NCBI GenBank assembly: GCA_017411265.1
Contig: JAFRDL010000145.1
Location: 1-48,028, forward strand
Reading direction: 5' to 3'
Source of the DNA: Oscillospiraceae bacterium
GTDB lineage: Bacteria > Bacillota > Clostridia > Oscillospirales > Oscillospiraceae
Length of the DNA: 48,028 nt
Under the pieces are notes generated by a model that saw only the letters and a program-made list of their open reading frames with translations, was not told where the DNA came from and did no database searches. A program made the position numbers and the translations under genes. Within the stretch, counting starts at the first letter, position 1, and each line of letters opens with the position of its first letter. This document shows positions 9,944-17,555 of the stretch, piece after piece.

Positions 9944-11542
9944 ATGAGAGAACTCAACTGGCGCGTGGAACTGACCGACGGGACGGTGTTCACCGGCCGG
10001 GAGGAGGTGTCCGGCGGAGCGCTGCACGTGACGCCCCGGCTGCCGGAGGGCCGGATCCGCTCGGTGACGGCGGAAATGCTCCTGCCGCTTACGGAGGAGG
10101 ACCGGGTATTCATCAACGGCTTCCAGAGCTGGACCAACTGTCCGGAGTATACGTCGGCCGACTCCATCCGGGGCCTGTCCCATCTGCCGAAGGCGGGGGT
10201 GAAGTATTTCGGCCTGGACCGGTACGGGGACAACTATTTCGTGGACTATCCCGGGAAAAAGGGCGTGCTCCACGGGGAATCCTGGGCCTACGCCCGCCGG
10301 GGCGGGGAATTCCGGCTGGCGGCCTCTCTGGATGAGACTCCGGGCTACACCCTGATCCGCTACGATTTCTCCGGGGGACGGCTGCGCCTGGAGCGGGACT
10401 GCGTCGGCCTGCGCTGCGGCGGGCCCTTCCACGCCTTCGATCTTTTTTTCGCCCGGGGCGGGGAGGACGAGGTGTTTGACGCCTGGTTCGCCGCCATGGG
10501 GGTGAAGGCCCGGACGCAGGACAAGATCGCCGGGTACTCCAGCTGGTACAACCGGTACCAGCACATCGACGAGGCGTGCATCCGCTCGGATCTGAAGGCC
10601 TGCGCCGGGATGCTCCGGCCCGGAGATCTCTTCCAGATCGACGACGGCTGGGAGACGAAGGTGGGAGACTGGCTGGTGCCGGACGCGGGGAAGTTCCCCA
10701 ACGGGCTCAAGCCCATCGCGGACGAGATCCACGGCCGGGGCCTCCGGGCGGGGCTGTGGCTGGCGCCCTTCGGCTGCCAGAAGGACTCGGAAATCTGCCG
10801 GGCCCACCCGGATTGGCTGGTGAAGGGACCGGACGGAAAGCCCTGGTACTGCGGCATCAACTGGGGCGGGTTCTATTCCCTGGACATCGATTTTCCGGAG
10901 GTCCGGGAGTATCTCCGCAGCGTATTCCGCCGGGTGCTGGAGGAGTGGGGCTTCGATCTGGTAAAGCTGGATTTTCTCTACGGGGCGGCCCCCTTCGGTT
11001 CGGAGACGGAATCCCGGGCAGGCCGGATGATCCGGGCCATGGACTTTCTCCGGGAGCTGTGCGGCGACAAGCTGATCCTGGGCTGCGGCGTGCCCATGAT
11101 GCCCGCCTTCGGCCGGGTGGACTACTGCCGCATCGGCTGCGACGTGGGGCTGGACTGGGACGGCAGCTGGCTCATGCAGCAGACCCACCGGGAGCGGGTG
11201 TCCACCCGGCAGTCCCTGCAGAACACCGTCTTCCGCCGGCAGCTCAACGGCCGGGCCTTCGGCAACGACCCCGACGTCTTTTTCCTGCGGACCAGCAACA
11301 TGAAGCTGAAACCGGAGGAAAAGCGCATCCTGTCCGAGATCAACGCCCTGCTGGGGAACGTGTGGCTGACCTCCGACGACATGGGCGAGTACGGCGACAG
11401 ACAGCGCGCCCGATACCGGGAACTCCGGGAGCTCCGGGAGGCGGACGATATCCGGGTGAGCGCGGACGAAGAGATACAGATCTCGTATTCTGTACGGGGC
11501 GAAAAGTGTTCCCTCACGGCAAAACTGGGAAAAAAGCGTTGA
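9944..11542 (+). CDS. GH36-type alpha-galactosidase
   Basis: This 532-residue protein resembles clan GH-D alpha-galactosidases. The barrel carries GYSSWYNRYQ, QIDDGWE, GLWLAPFG and the nucleophile Asp343 in LVKLDFLYGA. The predicted acid/base is Asp400 in RIGCDVGLDWD. Family members usually release terminal alpha-galactose from raffinose-type sugars or galactomannan fragments. The ATG at 9944 follows AAGGAGGACGG. No export signal is visible. With the GH2 gene 12 nt upstream it forms a two-gene unit that could strip alpha- and beta-linked galactosyl residues in sequence. The pair carries no transporter or regulator of its own. Exact specificity is unproven. Confidence 0.87.
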   Translation: MRELNWRVELTDGTVFTGREEVSGGALHVTPRLPEGRIRSVTAEMLLPLTEEDRVFINGFQSWTNCPEYTSADSIRGLSHLPKAGVKYFGLDRYGDNYFVDYPGKKGVLHGESWAYARRGGEFRLAASLDETPGYTLIRYDFSGGRLRLERDCVGLRCGGPFHAFDLFFARGGEDEVFDAWFAAMGVKARTQDKIAGYSSWYNRYQHIDEACIRSDLKACAGMLRPGDLFQIDDGWETKVGDWLVPDAGKFPNGLKPIADEIHGRGLRAGLWLAPFGCQKDSEICRAHPDWLVKGPDGKPWYCGINWGGFYSLDIDFPEVREYLRSVFRRVLEEWGFDLVKLDFLYGAAPFGSETESRAGRMIRAMDFLRELCGDKLILGCGVPMMPAFGRVDYCRIGCDVGLDWDGSWLMQQTHRERVSTRQSLQNTVFRRQLNGRAFGNDPDVFFLRTSNMKLKPEEKRILSEINALLGNVWLTSDDMGEYGDRQRARYRELRELREADDIRVSADEEIQISYSVRGEKCSLTAKLGKKR

Positions 11543-11566
11543 TTTTCCGGGAAAAAGGGCTATAAT
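11539..11566 (+). promoter_or_regulatory. putative sigma-A promoter for the degV-family gene
   Basis: TTGATT (11539-11544), 16 nt, then a perfect TATAAT (11561-11566). The -35 overlaps the stop codon of the GH36 gene. The predicted start near 11573 leaves a leader of about 55 nt that contains a hairpin. Confidence 0.6.
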
Positions 11567-11583
11567 TTCATCAGAAAAGCGTG

Positions 11584-11619
11584 AGGGACGGAGCTGCTCC
11601 GTCCCTCCGATATTGGAGG
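11584..11619 (+). promoter_or_regulatory. leader hairpin and alternative Shine-Dalgarno-masking stem
   Basis: An 11-bp perfect inverted repeat (11584-11594 with 11596-11606) forms a strong hairpin. Its 3' arm shares CCTCC (11604-11608) with a competing stem that would pair with the GGAGG ribosome site (11615-11619). The two structures are mutually exclusive, a layout that could gate translation. No T-run follows, so it is not a terminator. Confidence 0.4.
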
Positions 11620-11628
11620 TATACAGAA

Positions 11629-12519
11629 GTGTGCGGGTATCAGCTTTCCTGTGAATCCACGGTGGATCTGCCCTTTTCCTATGTGGACGGGCGGGGGATC
11701 TCGGTGCTGTTCTATACGTACACGGTGGACGGCGTGGAGCACCCGGACGATATGCTCCGCGACCCGGAGGCGCTGCCCAACTTCTACCGGATCCTGGAGG
11801 ACAAGCTCCCCACCACCTCTCAGATCAACCTGTATCAGTACATGGAGTATTTTGAAGGACTGCTTCAAAAAGGGGACGTACTCCACATTGCCTTCGGCTC
11901 GGGGATGACCGCCTCGGTGAACAACGCCTTTGAGGCGGCGGAGCTGCTGCGGGAGAAGTATCCGGACCGGAAGCTGACGGTGATCGACTCCTATTGCAGC
12001 TCCTCCGGCTACGGCCTGCTGGTAGACTATGCCGCCGACCTCCGGGACCAGGGAAAGTCCATGGAGGAGGTGACGGAGTGGGTGACGGCCCATGCCAAGC
12101 GGGTGCACCACCAGTTCTACTCCACCCGGCTGGATTTCTACCGCCGGAGCGGGCGGATGAGCGGCGCGGCGGCCATGATCGCCACGGTGCTGAACATCTG
12201 TCCCATCATGCGCCTGGACGACAGGGGCGCCATCATCGCCTACAGCAAGGTCCGGGGCAAGAAGGCCGCCGTGGCCGAGACGGTGCGCACCATGGAGCAG
12301 CACGCCGAGAACGGCAAGGACTATGACGGCAAGTGCTTCCTCTGCCACGCCAACTGTCTGGAGGACGCGGAGATCACCCGCCGGGCGGTCCTGGCCAACT
12401 TCCCGAAGCTGAAGGAGGTCCGCATCTGCGACATCGGCACCATCATCGCCTCCCACTGCGGTCCGGGCACCGTGGCGGTGTTCTTCCTGGGGGACGAGCG
12501 TCTGCCGGACAAAAAATAA
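11629..12519 (+). CDS. DegV family fatty-acid-binding protein
   Basis: DegV proteins bind fatty acids, and members of the FakB type present them to the kinase FakA; which role applies here is not shown. The 296-residue protein has LSCESTVDLPFSY at the N-terminus, PTTSQINLYQYMEYFE, the lipid-site motif HIAFGSGMTAS, and the C-domain GRMSGAAAMIATVLNICPIM. The start is taken as GTG 11629 with GGAGG 9 nt upstream. Earlier in-frame codons fall inside the leader hairpin and give no family sequence. It is bounded by its own promoter and a strong terminator, so it is probably monocistronic. Confidence 0.88.
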   Translation: MCGYQLSCESTVDLPFSYVDGRGISVLFYTYTVDGVEHPDDMLRDPEALPNFYRILEDKLPTTSQINLYQYMEYFEGLLQKGDVLHIAFGSGMTASVNNAFEAAELLREKYPDRKLTVIDSYCSSSGYGLLVDYAADLRDQGKSMEEVTEWVTAHAKRVHHQFYSTRLDFYRRSGRMSGAAAMIATVLNICPIMRLDDRGAIIAYSKVRGKKAAVAETVRTMEQHAENGKDYDGKCFLCHANCLEDAEITRRAVLANFPKLKEVRICDIGTIIASHCGPGTVAVFFLGDERLPDKK

Positions 12520-12525
12520 AGTCTT

Positions 12526-12558
12526 ATCCCCGCCGGGAGGCGGGGATGTTTTTCTTTT
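12526..12558 (+). terminator. rho-independent terminator after degV-family gene
   Basis: A perfect 9-bp stem (12526-12534 with 12539-12547) and a GGGA loop are followed directly by GTTTTTCTTTT. It closes the degV-family transcript. Confidence 0.85.
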
Positions 12559-12583
12559 ACAAATCCGCAAAGTGTGCTATACT
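12556..12583 (+). promoter_or_regulatory. putative sigma-A promoter for the membrane protein/ymdB operon
   Basis: TTTACA (12556-12561), 16 nt, then TATACT (12578-12583), each five of six to consensus. The -35 lies in the T-run of the preceding terminator. The first gene starts at GTG 12607. Confidence 0.6.
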
Positions 12584-12606
12584 TTTTTCCGGAAGGAAGT
12601 GATGGC

Positions 12607-13800
12607 GTGGAGACAAAGAGGGAAACCGATCCCAAGGTGACATTTCTCATCAATCTGGCCTACTGGGCGGCCATTTTGGCGATCATATATTTCATATTCC
12701 GGTATTTCCTGCGGATCCTGACGCCCATCGCCATCGCCCTGGTGCTGGCCGCCGTGGTGCGTCCCCTGGCCCGATGGCTCAGCCGGGAGACCCGGTACGT
12801 GAAGAACGAGGCGGGGGAGCGTGTGCTGGTCCGGCGGAAGTTCCGCATGAACGCCACGCTGGCGGGGATCCTCAGCGTGCTGCTGTTGTATCTGATCCTG
12901 GCAGGCCTGATCACGCTGTTGATCGCCCGGGTGGCTGACTCCGCCGTGCATCTGGCCGCGGGCGCCCCGGATTTTTACGAAAACAGCGTGGTGCCGGGCA
13001 TCACCCGGCTGTATGAGCGGATCCTGGCCCTTTCCGCCCGGGTGGACGACTCCGTGGTGGCCGCCGTGCAGGCGTCGATCCCCAATCTCATCAGCTCCAT
13101 CGGCAGCGCCGTCACGACGTTTTCCGCCCGACTGGTGAGCTGGCTGACTTCCTTCGCCACCCGGCTCCCCACCATCCTTCTCAATACGCTGATCACCATG
13201 ATCGCCACGGTGTTCTTTGCCGTGGACTTTGACAGGATGAAGCTGTTCATCCGCCGCAATCTGAAGGAGAAGACCCTTCGCATGGTGGTGAACGTGAAGA
13301 ACTCCTTCCTGGATATGATCTGGCGCTTCATTCGCTCCTATTTTCTTATTTTCCTGATCACCTCGGCGGAGAACACCGTCGGACTGTGGATCATCGGCGT
13401 GAAGCACCCGCTGTTCATCGGCATCCTCGTCGGCATCTTCGACGCCTTCCCGATCGTGGGGAGCGGTACCATCCTGATCCCGTGGGCGGTCATCACCCTC
13501 ATCACCGGCAATGTGGCCAGGGGCATCGCGCTTCTGGCGCTGTATCTGATCATCACCGTGGTCCGGCAGATCATCGAGCCCAGGATCGTGGGCCAGCGGG
13601 TGGGGCTCCGTCCCATCGTCACCCTCACCTGTATGTACGTGGGCACCCGTCTCTTCGGCGGCGTGGGCCTGTTTGCCGTGCCTATCATGGCGGCCATCGT
13701 GGCGGATCTGAACAGCACCGGGATCATCCATCTGTTCCGGCGGGTAGACGAGCCGGAAGCCGAGGAAGAAAAAATACGCACGGAGGGGGTCGACGCGTGA
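12607..13800 (+). CDS. AI-2E family transporter / YtvI-like integral membrane protein
   Basis: This 397-residue polytopic membrane protein belongs to the PF01594 superfamily. That group includes TqsA-type exporters and the sporulation protein YtvI; its substrate is unknown. Hydrophobic segments occur near the N-terminus (about residues 15-55), around 80-105, and as a cluster from about 190 to 375. The family region PLFIGILVGIFDAFPIVGSG is near the C-terminal third. The GTG at 12607 has GGAAGGAAG 7 nt upstream. A nearby ATG at 12602 is out of frame. The C-terminus is an acidic cytoplasmic tail. Its TGA overlaps the GTG of the next gene, so the two are probably translationally coupled. Confidence 0.85.
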   Translation: METKRETDPKVTFLINLAYWAAILAIIYFIFRYFLRILTPIAIALVLAAVVRPLARWLSRETRYVKNEAGERVLVRRKFRMNATLAGILSVLLLYLILAGLITLLIARVADSAVHLAAGAPDFYENSVVPGITRLYERILALSARVDDSVVAAVQASIPNLISSIGSAVTTFSARLVSWLTSFATRLPTILLNTLITMIATVFFAVDFDRMKLFIRRNLKEKTLRMVVNVKNSFLDMIWRFIRSYFLIFLITSAENTVGLWIIGVKHPLFIGILVGIFDAFPIVGSGTILIPWAVITLITGNVARGIALLALYLIITVVRQIIEPRIVGQRVGLRPIVTLTCMYVGTRLFGGVGLFAVPIMAAIVADLNSTGIIHLFRRVDEPEAEEEKIRTEGVDA

Positions 13801-14570
13801 CGATCAACATTCTCGCCGTGGGCGACGTGGTGGGGCAGACCGGCCTCGCCTTTCTGAAGGACCATCTGAAGAACCTGCAAAAGCAGTACGGCGTCTCCTT
13901 CACGGTGGTGAACGGAGAGAACGCCAACGTGGTGGGCATCACCCCCGCCCAGGCGGACGCCATCCTCAACGCCGGCGCGGACGTGATCACGCTGGGCAAC
14001 CACACCTGGACCCGGTGGGAACTGCAGCCCTATCTGAACGACAAGGCGCGGATCCTCCGCCCCGCCAACTACGCGCCCCAGTGTCCTGGCCGGGGGGACG
14101 CCACCTTTACCACCCCCTTCGGTCCCATCCGGGTCATCAATCTGATGGGGCGGTTCACTCTGGATTTCAACACCGACAATCCCTTCCCGCTGGCGGACAA
14201 CCTGCTGGCGGACAATCAGACCCGCATGGTGCTGGTGGACATGCACGCCGAGGCCACCAGCGAGAAGCTGGCCATGGGCCGGTTCCTGGACGGACGGGTG
14301 AGCGCGGTGTGGGGGACGCATACCCACGTCCAGACCTCCGACATACGCATCCTTCCCCGGGGCACCGGGTACATCACGGACCTGGGCATGACCGGCCCGG
14401 CGGAGTCCGTACTGGGCATTGCTCCGGAGCAGTCCATCCGGAAATTCCTGGGGGACCCGCCCCGGCGGTACGAGCAGGCCAAGGGCCCCGGCAAGCTGGA
14501 GGGCGCCGTCTTCACCGTCGACACCGAGACCGGCGCCTGTGAGAACGCGGAAGCCATTAGAATTATGTAA
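13797..14570 (+). CDS. TIGR00282 family metallophosphoesterase (YmdB-like)
   Basis: YmdB-type enzymes are dimetal phosphodiesterases; in Bacillus the family hydrolyses 2',3'-cyclic nucleotides and affects biofilm and RNA decay. Metal ligands are visible in AVGDVVGQTG, VVNGENANVVG, TLGNHTWT, VDMHAEATSEK and GTHTHVQTSD. The length is 257 residues, close to the usual 260. The GTG at 13797 overlaps the upstream TGA, and GGAGGGGG lies 7 nt ahead. Starting at this GTG gives the family N-terminus TINILAVGD. It shares an operon with the membrane protein and perhaps with the small Cys-rich gene 20 nt downstream. Confidence 0.9.
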   Translation: MTINILAVGDVVGQTGLAFLKDHLKNLQKQYGVSFTVVNGENANVVGITPAQADAILNAGADVITLGNHTWTRWELQPYLNDKARILRPANYAPQCPGRGDATFTTPFGPIRVINLMGRFTLDFNTDNPFPLADNLLADNQTRMVLVDMHAEATSEKLAMGRFLDGRVSAVWGTHTHVQTSDIRILPRGTGYITDLGMTGPAESVLGIAPEQSIRKFLGDPPRRYEQAKGPGKLEGAVFTVDTETGACENAEAIRIM

Positions 14571-14590
14571 ACTTAAGACGGGAGAAAAAC

Positions 14591-14980
14591 ATGACGATAC
14601 AGGAGAGAGCGGAAAAAGCGGTGGAGCTGAAGACCCGGGGCGGCTGCAACTGTTCCCAGGCGGTGACCGCCGTGCTGGCGGATCAGACGGATCTCTCGGA
14701 GGAGCAGCTCCGGGCCCTCACCGCCGGGTTCTGCGCCGGCATGGGGAACATGGAGGCCACCTGCGGCGCGCTGATCGGGGCGGGGATCGCCGCCGGACTG
14801 AAAACGGGAGGAAAAGGCACTTTGAAATGCACCCGCCGGATGATCGAGGCGTTCCGTGCCGCCTGCGGCGCGGTGACCTGCCGGGATCTGAAAAGCCGGG
14901 TAGACGGGAAACCGCTGTGCTCCTGCGAGGACTGCGTACGGAACGCGGTGCGGATCTACGGAGAAGTCGTGGGGCTGTGA
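14591..14980 (+). CDS. C_GCAxxG_C_C family redox-type protein
   Basis: This 129-residue protein belongs to a Cys-rich family common in anaerobes and thought to bind metal or act in redox chemistry; the reaction is unknown. It has ten cysteines: Cys19 and Cys21 in GGCNCSQAV, Cys48 and Cys58 around AGMGNMEATCGALIGAG, then Cys80, 92, 97, 110, 112 and 115. The start ATG 14591 follows GGGAG. It lies 20 nt after the YmdB-like gene on the same strand. Confidence 0.85.
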   Translation: MTIQERAEKAVELKTRGGCNCSQAVTAVLADQTDLSEEQLRALTAGFCAGMGNMEATCGALIGAGIAAGLKTGGKGTLKCTRRMIEAFRAACGAVTCRDLKSRVDGKPLCSCEDCVRNAVRIYGEVVGL

Positions 14981-15073
14981 ACGCGGCTCTTTTTTCCGGC
15001 GGCGCCCGGATTTGAAACAGGAAAGCGAAACGGCGTATGCCGGCTTTACGGAAACGGAAAAGGAGGATCTTCC

Positions 15074-15961
15074 ATGGAAAAAACGGTTGGTTTTATCGGT
15101 CTCGGAAACATCGGCAGCCATATGGCCGAGCATCTGATGAATAAGCCGGAGCGTCTGGTGGTGTACAACCGGACGCCCCAGAAATGCGAGCGCTTCGTGG
15201 CCGGAGGCGCCTCCATGACCCGGACGATCCCGGAAATGGCGGGCATGGTGGACGTGCTGTTCCTGTCTCTGCCCGGCCCCGAGCAGGTGCAGAAGACGGC
15301 GGCGATCCTCATGGAATACGGCAACCCGGGGCTGGTGATCCTGGACACCAGCACCGTGTCTCCCAAGCAGAACAAGGATCTGGCGGCGGCCTTTGAGCAG
15401 AAAGGCATGACCTACATCGACATGCCCATCTCCGGCGGCATCGCCGGCGCCATTCAGGGGACGCTCTCCCTGCTCATCGGCGCCACGGAGGAGGAGTTCG
15501 ACCGGCTGGGGCTCCGGGAGTACACCGACCGGATCGGGGACAAGTATTTCTTTATGAAGCAGCGGGGCGGCGGCAGCGCCATCAAGCTCATCAACAACTT
15601 CATGGCCTTCACCACCCAGGTCATCAACGCCGAGGCCATCGCCATGGCGGACGCTCTGGGCATCTCCCTGGACGACTTCTTCCAGGTCACCACCCGCTCC
15701 ACCGGCAACAACCACCTGCTGTCCACCAAAATGGACAAGATCAAGAGCGGCGTCTACCGGCCCGATTTCACTACCGACCTGGTGGTCAAGGATCTGGAGC
15801 TGGCCCGGCAGCTGTGCCAGGACTACCAGGTGCCCAACTTCTCCCTGAACAACGCCGTTCAGTTCTACCGCCTGGCCCAGGCCAAGGGTCACGGAGCGGA
15901 CGACTCCAGCAGCGTGGTCTCCGTCATCCGGAAGAGCTACGAAAAGGAAGAAGTGTTCTGA
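15074..15961 (+). CDS. NAD(P)-dependent beta-hydroxyacid dehydrogenase (3-hydroxyisobutyrate dehydrogenase family)
   Basis: This 295-residue dehydrogenase oxidises or reduces a beta-hydroxyacid; relatives act on 3-hydroxyisobutyrate, tartronate semialdehyde or similar compounds. The Rossmann motif is GFIGLGNIGSHMA at residues 6-18. The substrate loop DMPISGGIAGAIQGTL (about 116-131) and the catalytic Lys171 with Asn175 in GGGSAIKLINNFM are intact. The ATG at 15074 follows AAGGAGGATC. No strong promoter was found in the 93-nt gap before it. An SDR gene with its own promoter lies downstream. The substrate is not predictable from context. Confidence 0.88.
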   Translation: MEKTVGFIGLGNIGSHMAEHLMNKPERLVVYNRTPQKCERFVAGGASMTRTIPEMAGMVDVLFLSLPGPEQVQKTAAILMEYGNPGLVILDTSTVSPKQNKDLAAAFEQKGMTYIDMPISGGIAGAIQGTLSLLIGATEEEFDRLGLREYTDRIGDKYFFMKQRGGGSAIKLINNFMAFTTQVINAEAIAMADALGISLDDFFQVTTRSTGNNHLLSTKMDKIKSGVYRPDFTTDLVVKDLELARQLCQDYQVPNFSLNNAVQFYRLAQAKGHGADDSSSVVSVIRKSYEKEEVF

Positions 15962-16010
15962 CCCTGCGTTGAGCCTGCCCCGGATCCCCGCGGGATACGA
16001 AGGGGATATC

Positions 16011-16039
16011 TTGCAATCTGCGTCGTACTCGCCTATAAT
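16011..16039 (+). promoter_or_regulatory. putative sigma-A promoter for the SDR gene at 16098
   Basis: TTGCAA (16011-16016), 17 nt, then a perfect TATAAT (16034-16039). A 7-bp inverted repeat, TGCAATC at 16012-16018 and GATTGCA at 16050-16056, brackets the -10 and start point, suggesting a possible regulator site. Confidence 0.65.
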
Positions 16040-16097
16040 AAATGCATTGGATTGCACGAACCGACCATACAAAAAACTGGATAAGGAGGACGATACC

Positions 16098-16847
16098 ATG
16101 CGTCTGGAAGGGAAAAAAGCGGTCGTTACCGGCGGCGCCAGCGGTTTCGGCAAAGAGACGGCCCTTCTCTTTGCAAGAGAGGGAGCGGAGGTCGCTCTGA
16201 TCGACCTAAATCTGCCCGGCGCGGAGGAAGTGGCGGAAGAGATCCGGAAGGCCGGCGGCAAGGCCTGGGCGTTCCAGGCGGACGTGAGCGATGAGGCCAG
16301 CGTCAAAAAAGCCTTTGCCGGGATCTTTGCTTCGATGGGCGTCATCGACATCCTGATCAACATCGCCGGCTTCGGCCGGGGCGGCTGGAACATCGAGGAT
16401 CTCTCCGTGGAGCAGTGGGAGAGACTGATCGACGTGAACCTGAAGGGCGTCTTCCTCTGCAGCCGGGAGGTCATCCCCCATATGGAGGAGAGAAAGTACG
16501 GCAAGATCGTCAGCATCGCTTCCATCTGCGGGCAGTGCGGGCGGAAGGTGGCGGTGGACTACGCGGCCTCCAAGGCCGGCGTGATCGGACTGACCCGGGC
16601 CCTGGCCATGCAGGTGGCGAAATACGGCGTGAACGTCAACGCCATCGCCCCCGGCCCCATCGTCACGCCCATCTTCGAGAAGAACTATACCCCGGACCAG
16701 ATCAAGGTCCTCATGGACACCATCCCCTTCAGCCGGATGGGGACCACCATGGACGTCGCCAACTTGTTCCTGTTCCTGGCCAGCGACGAGAGCGGCTGGA
16801 TCACCGGCGAGTGCGTGGCTGTCAACGGCGGCGCGTACATGGGCTGA
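16098..16847 (+). CDS. SDR family oxidoreductase
   Basis: This classical short-chain dehydrogenase has 249 residues. It shows the coenzyme loop TGGASGFGKE (11-20), ADVSD, NIAG near residue 88-91, Ser142, and the YxxxK pair Tyr155/Lys159 in YAASK. Asp36 after the second strand (ALIDLN) favours NAD(H). The start ATG 16098 has AAGGAGG upstream, and the preceding in-frame stretch is non-coding promoter sequence. It has its own promoter and a strong terminator, so it looks monocistronic. The substrate is unknown. Confidence 0.88.
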   Translation: MRLEGKKAVVTGGASGFGKETALLFAREGAEVALIDLNLPGAEEVAEEIRKAGGKAWAFQADVSDEASVKKAFAGIFASMGVIDILINIAGFGRGGWNIEDLSVEQWERLIDVNLKGVFLCSREVIPHMEERKYGKIVSIASICGQCGRKVAVDYAASKAGVIGLTRALAMQVAKYGVNVNAIAPGPIVTPIFEKNYTPDQIKVLMDTIPFSRMGTTMDVANLFLFLASDESGWITGECVAVNGGAYMG

Positions 16848-16860
16848 TACCGATCACACG

Positions 16861-16898
16861 AAAAAGGACACGCGGCAAAAAGCCGCGTGTCCTTTTTT
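16861..16898. terminator. bidirectional rho-independent terminator
   Basis: A perfect 16-bp stem (16861-16876 with 16882-16897) with A-tract on one side and T-tract on the other. It sits between convergent genes, the SDR on the plus strand and the GNAT gene on the minus strand, and can serve both. Confidence 0.92.
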
Positions 16899-16910
16899 CG
16901 TTTTCCGATA

Positions 16911-17555
16911 TCAATCCAGCGTGAGTCCCCAATAGATAGGCGGCGCGCCGTTGAGGGCCAGAAGAAAGATCTGGCCGCCGGGGGGGCAGGGGAGCAGCTC
17001 GCGGACGGAGCCTTCCCGGTCCACGGCGCAGATGTGCCCGGCCTCATCCTCGAAGAAGCCCCCGTCCAGGGCAAAGAGAGCCAGGATCCCGGGGGAGTAT
17101 TCCGCGTGGGGCACGCGCTCCAGCAGGGCTTCCCGCCGCCGGACGTATTCCTCCGCCGGGATGGGTTTCAGCGCTCCCGTGGGGGTGAAAGCGGGGCGGA
17201 TGGAGGCAGGGAGAGCGCCCATGGCGTCCATATACCACCGCCGGAGCTCCTTGGAGGCGGGGCAGAGGTATGCGTCTTTCCCGTCGGCGGCAAAGAGCGT
17301 CACGGCTTTGCCGCAGCCCCGTCCCCGGTGCTCCGGGGCGGTGGCCACCGCGTAGATGTACCGGGCCATCCCGAAGGGGATGCAGTAGGCGGCGGAGACG
17401 ATGGTCCCGCCGTCCTCCATCACGGCGGCCATGCCGGGGACGTAGATCTCCCGGAAAAACGTATCCAGAAAGAGATCGCTGTCGGCAAAGACGCGCTTCC
17501 ACAGCGCCCGGAGACCGCCCTCGTCTCCCGGGCGGGAAAACCGGGGACCGGTCAT
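16911..17555 (-). CDS. GNAT family N-acetyltransferase
   Basis: This 214-residue protein has a GNAT core: WKRVFADSDLFLDTFF, then YIYAVATAPEHRGRGCGKAV, where the R/Q-x-x-G-x-G/A acetyl-CoA loop reads RGRGCG. The substrate is unknown. The start ATG at 17555 overlaps the TGA of the upstream DUF2156 gene as ATGA, giving translational coupling. An earlier in-frame start inside the upstream gene is rejected. It is the last gene of a three-gene minus-strand unit ending at the shared terminator. Confidence 0.8.
   Translation of the reverse strand: MTGPRFSRPGDEGGLRALWKRVFADSDLFLDTFFREIYVPGMAAVMEDGGTIVSAAYCIPFGMARYIYAVATAPEHRGRGCGKAVTLFAADGKDAYLCPASKELRRWYMDAMGALPASIRPAFTPTGALKPIPAEEYVRRREALLERVPHAEYSPGILALFALDGGFFEDEAGHICAVDREGSVRELLPCPPGGQIFLLALNGAPPIYWGLTLD

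Noticed and set aside
11581..11628. Earlier GTG start for the degV-family gene
   Set aside because: It lies inside the leader hairpin with no ribosome site. GTG 11629 has GGAGG at 9 nt and begins the conserved region.
15012..15041. Possible promoter before the beta-hydroxyacid dehydrogenase (TTGAAA with TATGCC)
   Set aside because: The -10 matches only three of six positions, too weak to list as a feature.
15969..16097. N-terminal extension of the SDR at 16098
   Set aside because: It spans the promoter and gives no SDR-like sequence; ATG 16098 has a good ribosome site and the usual family N-terminus.
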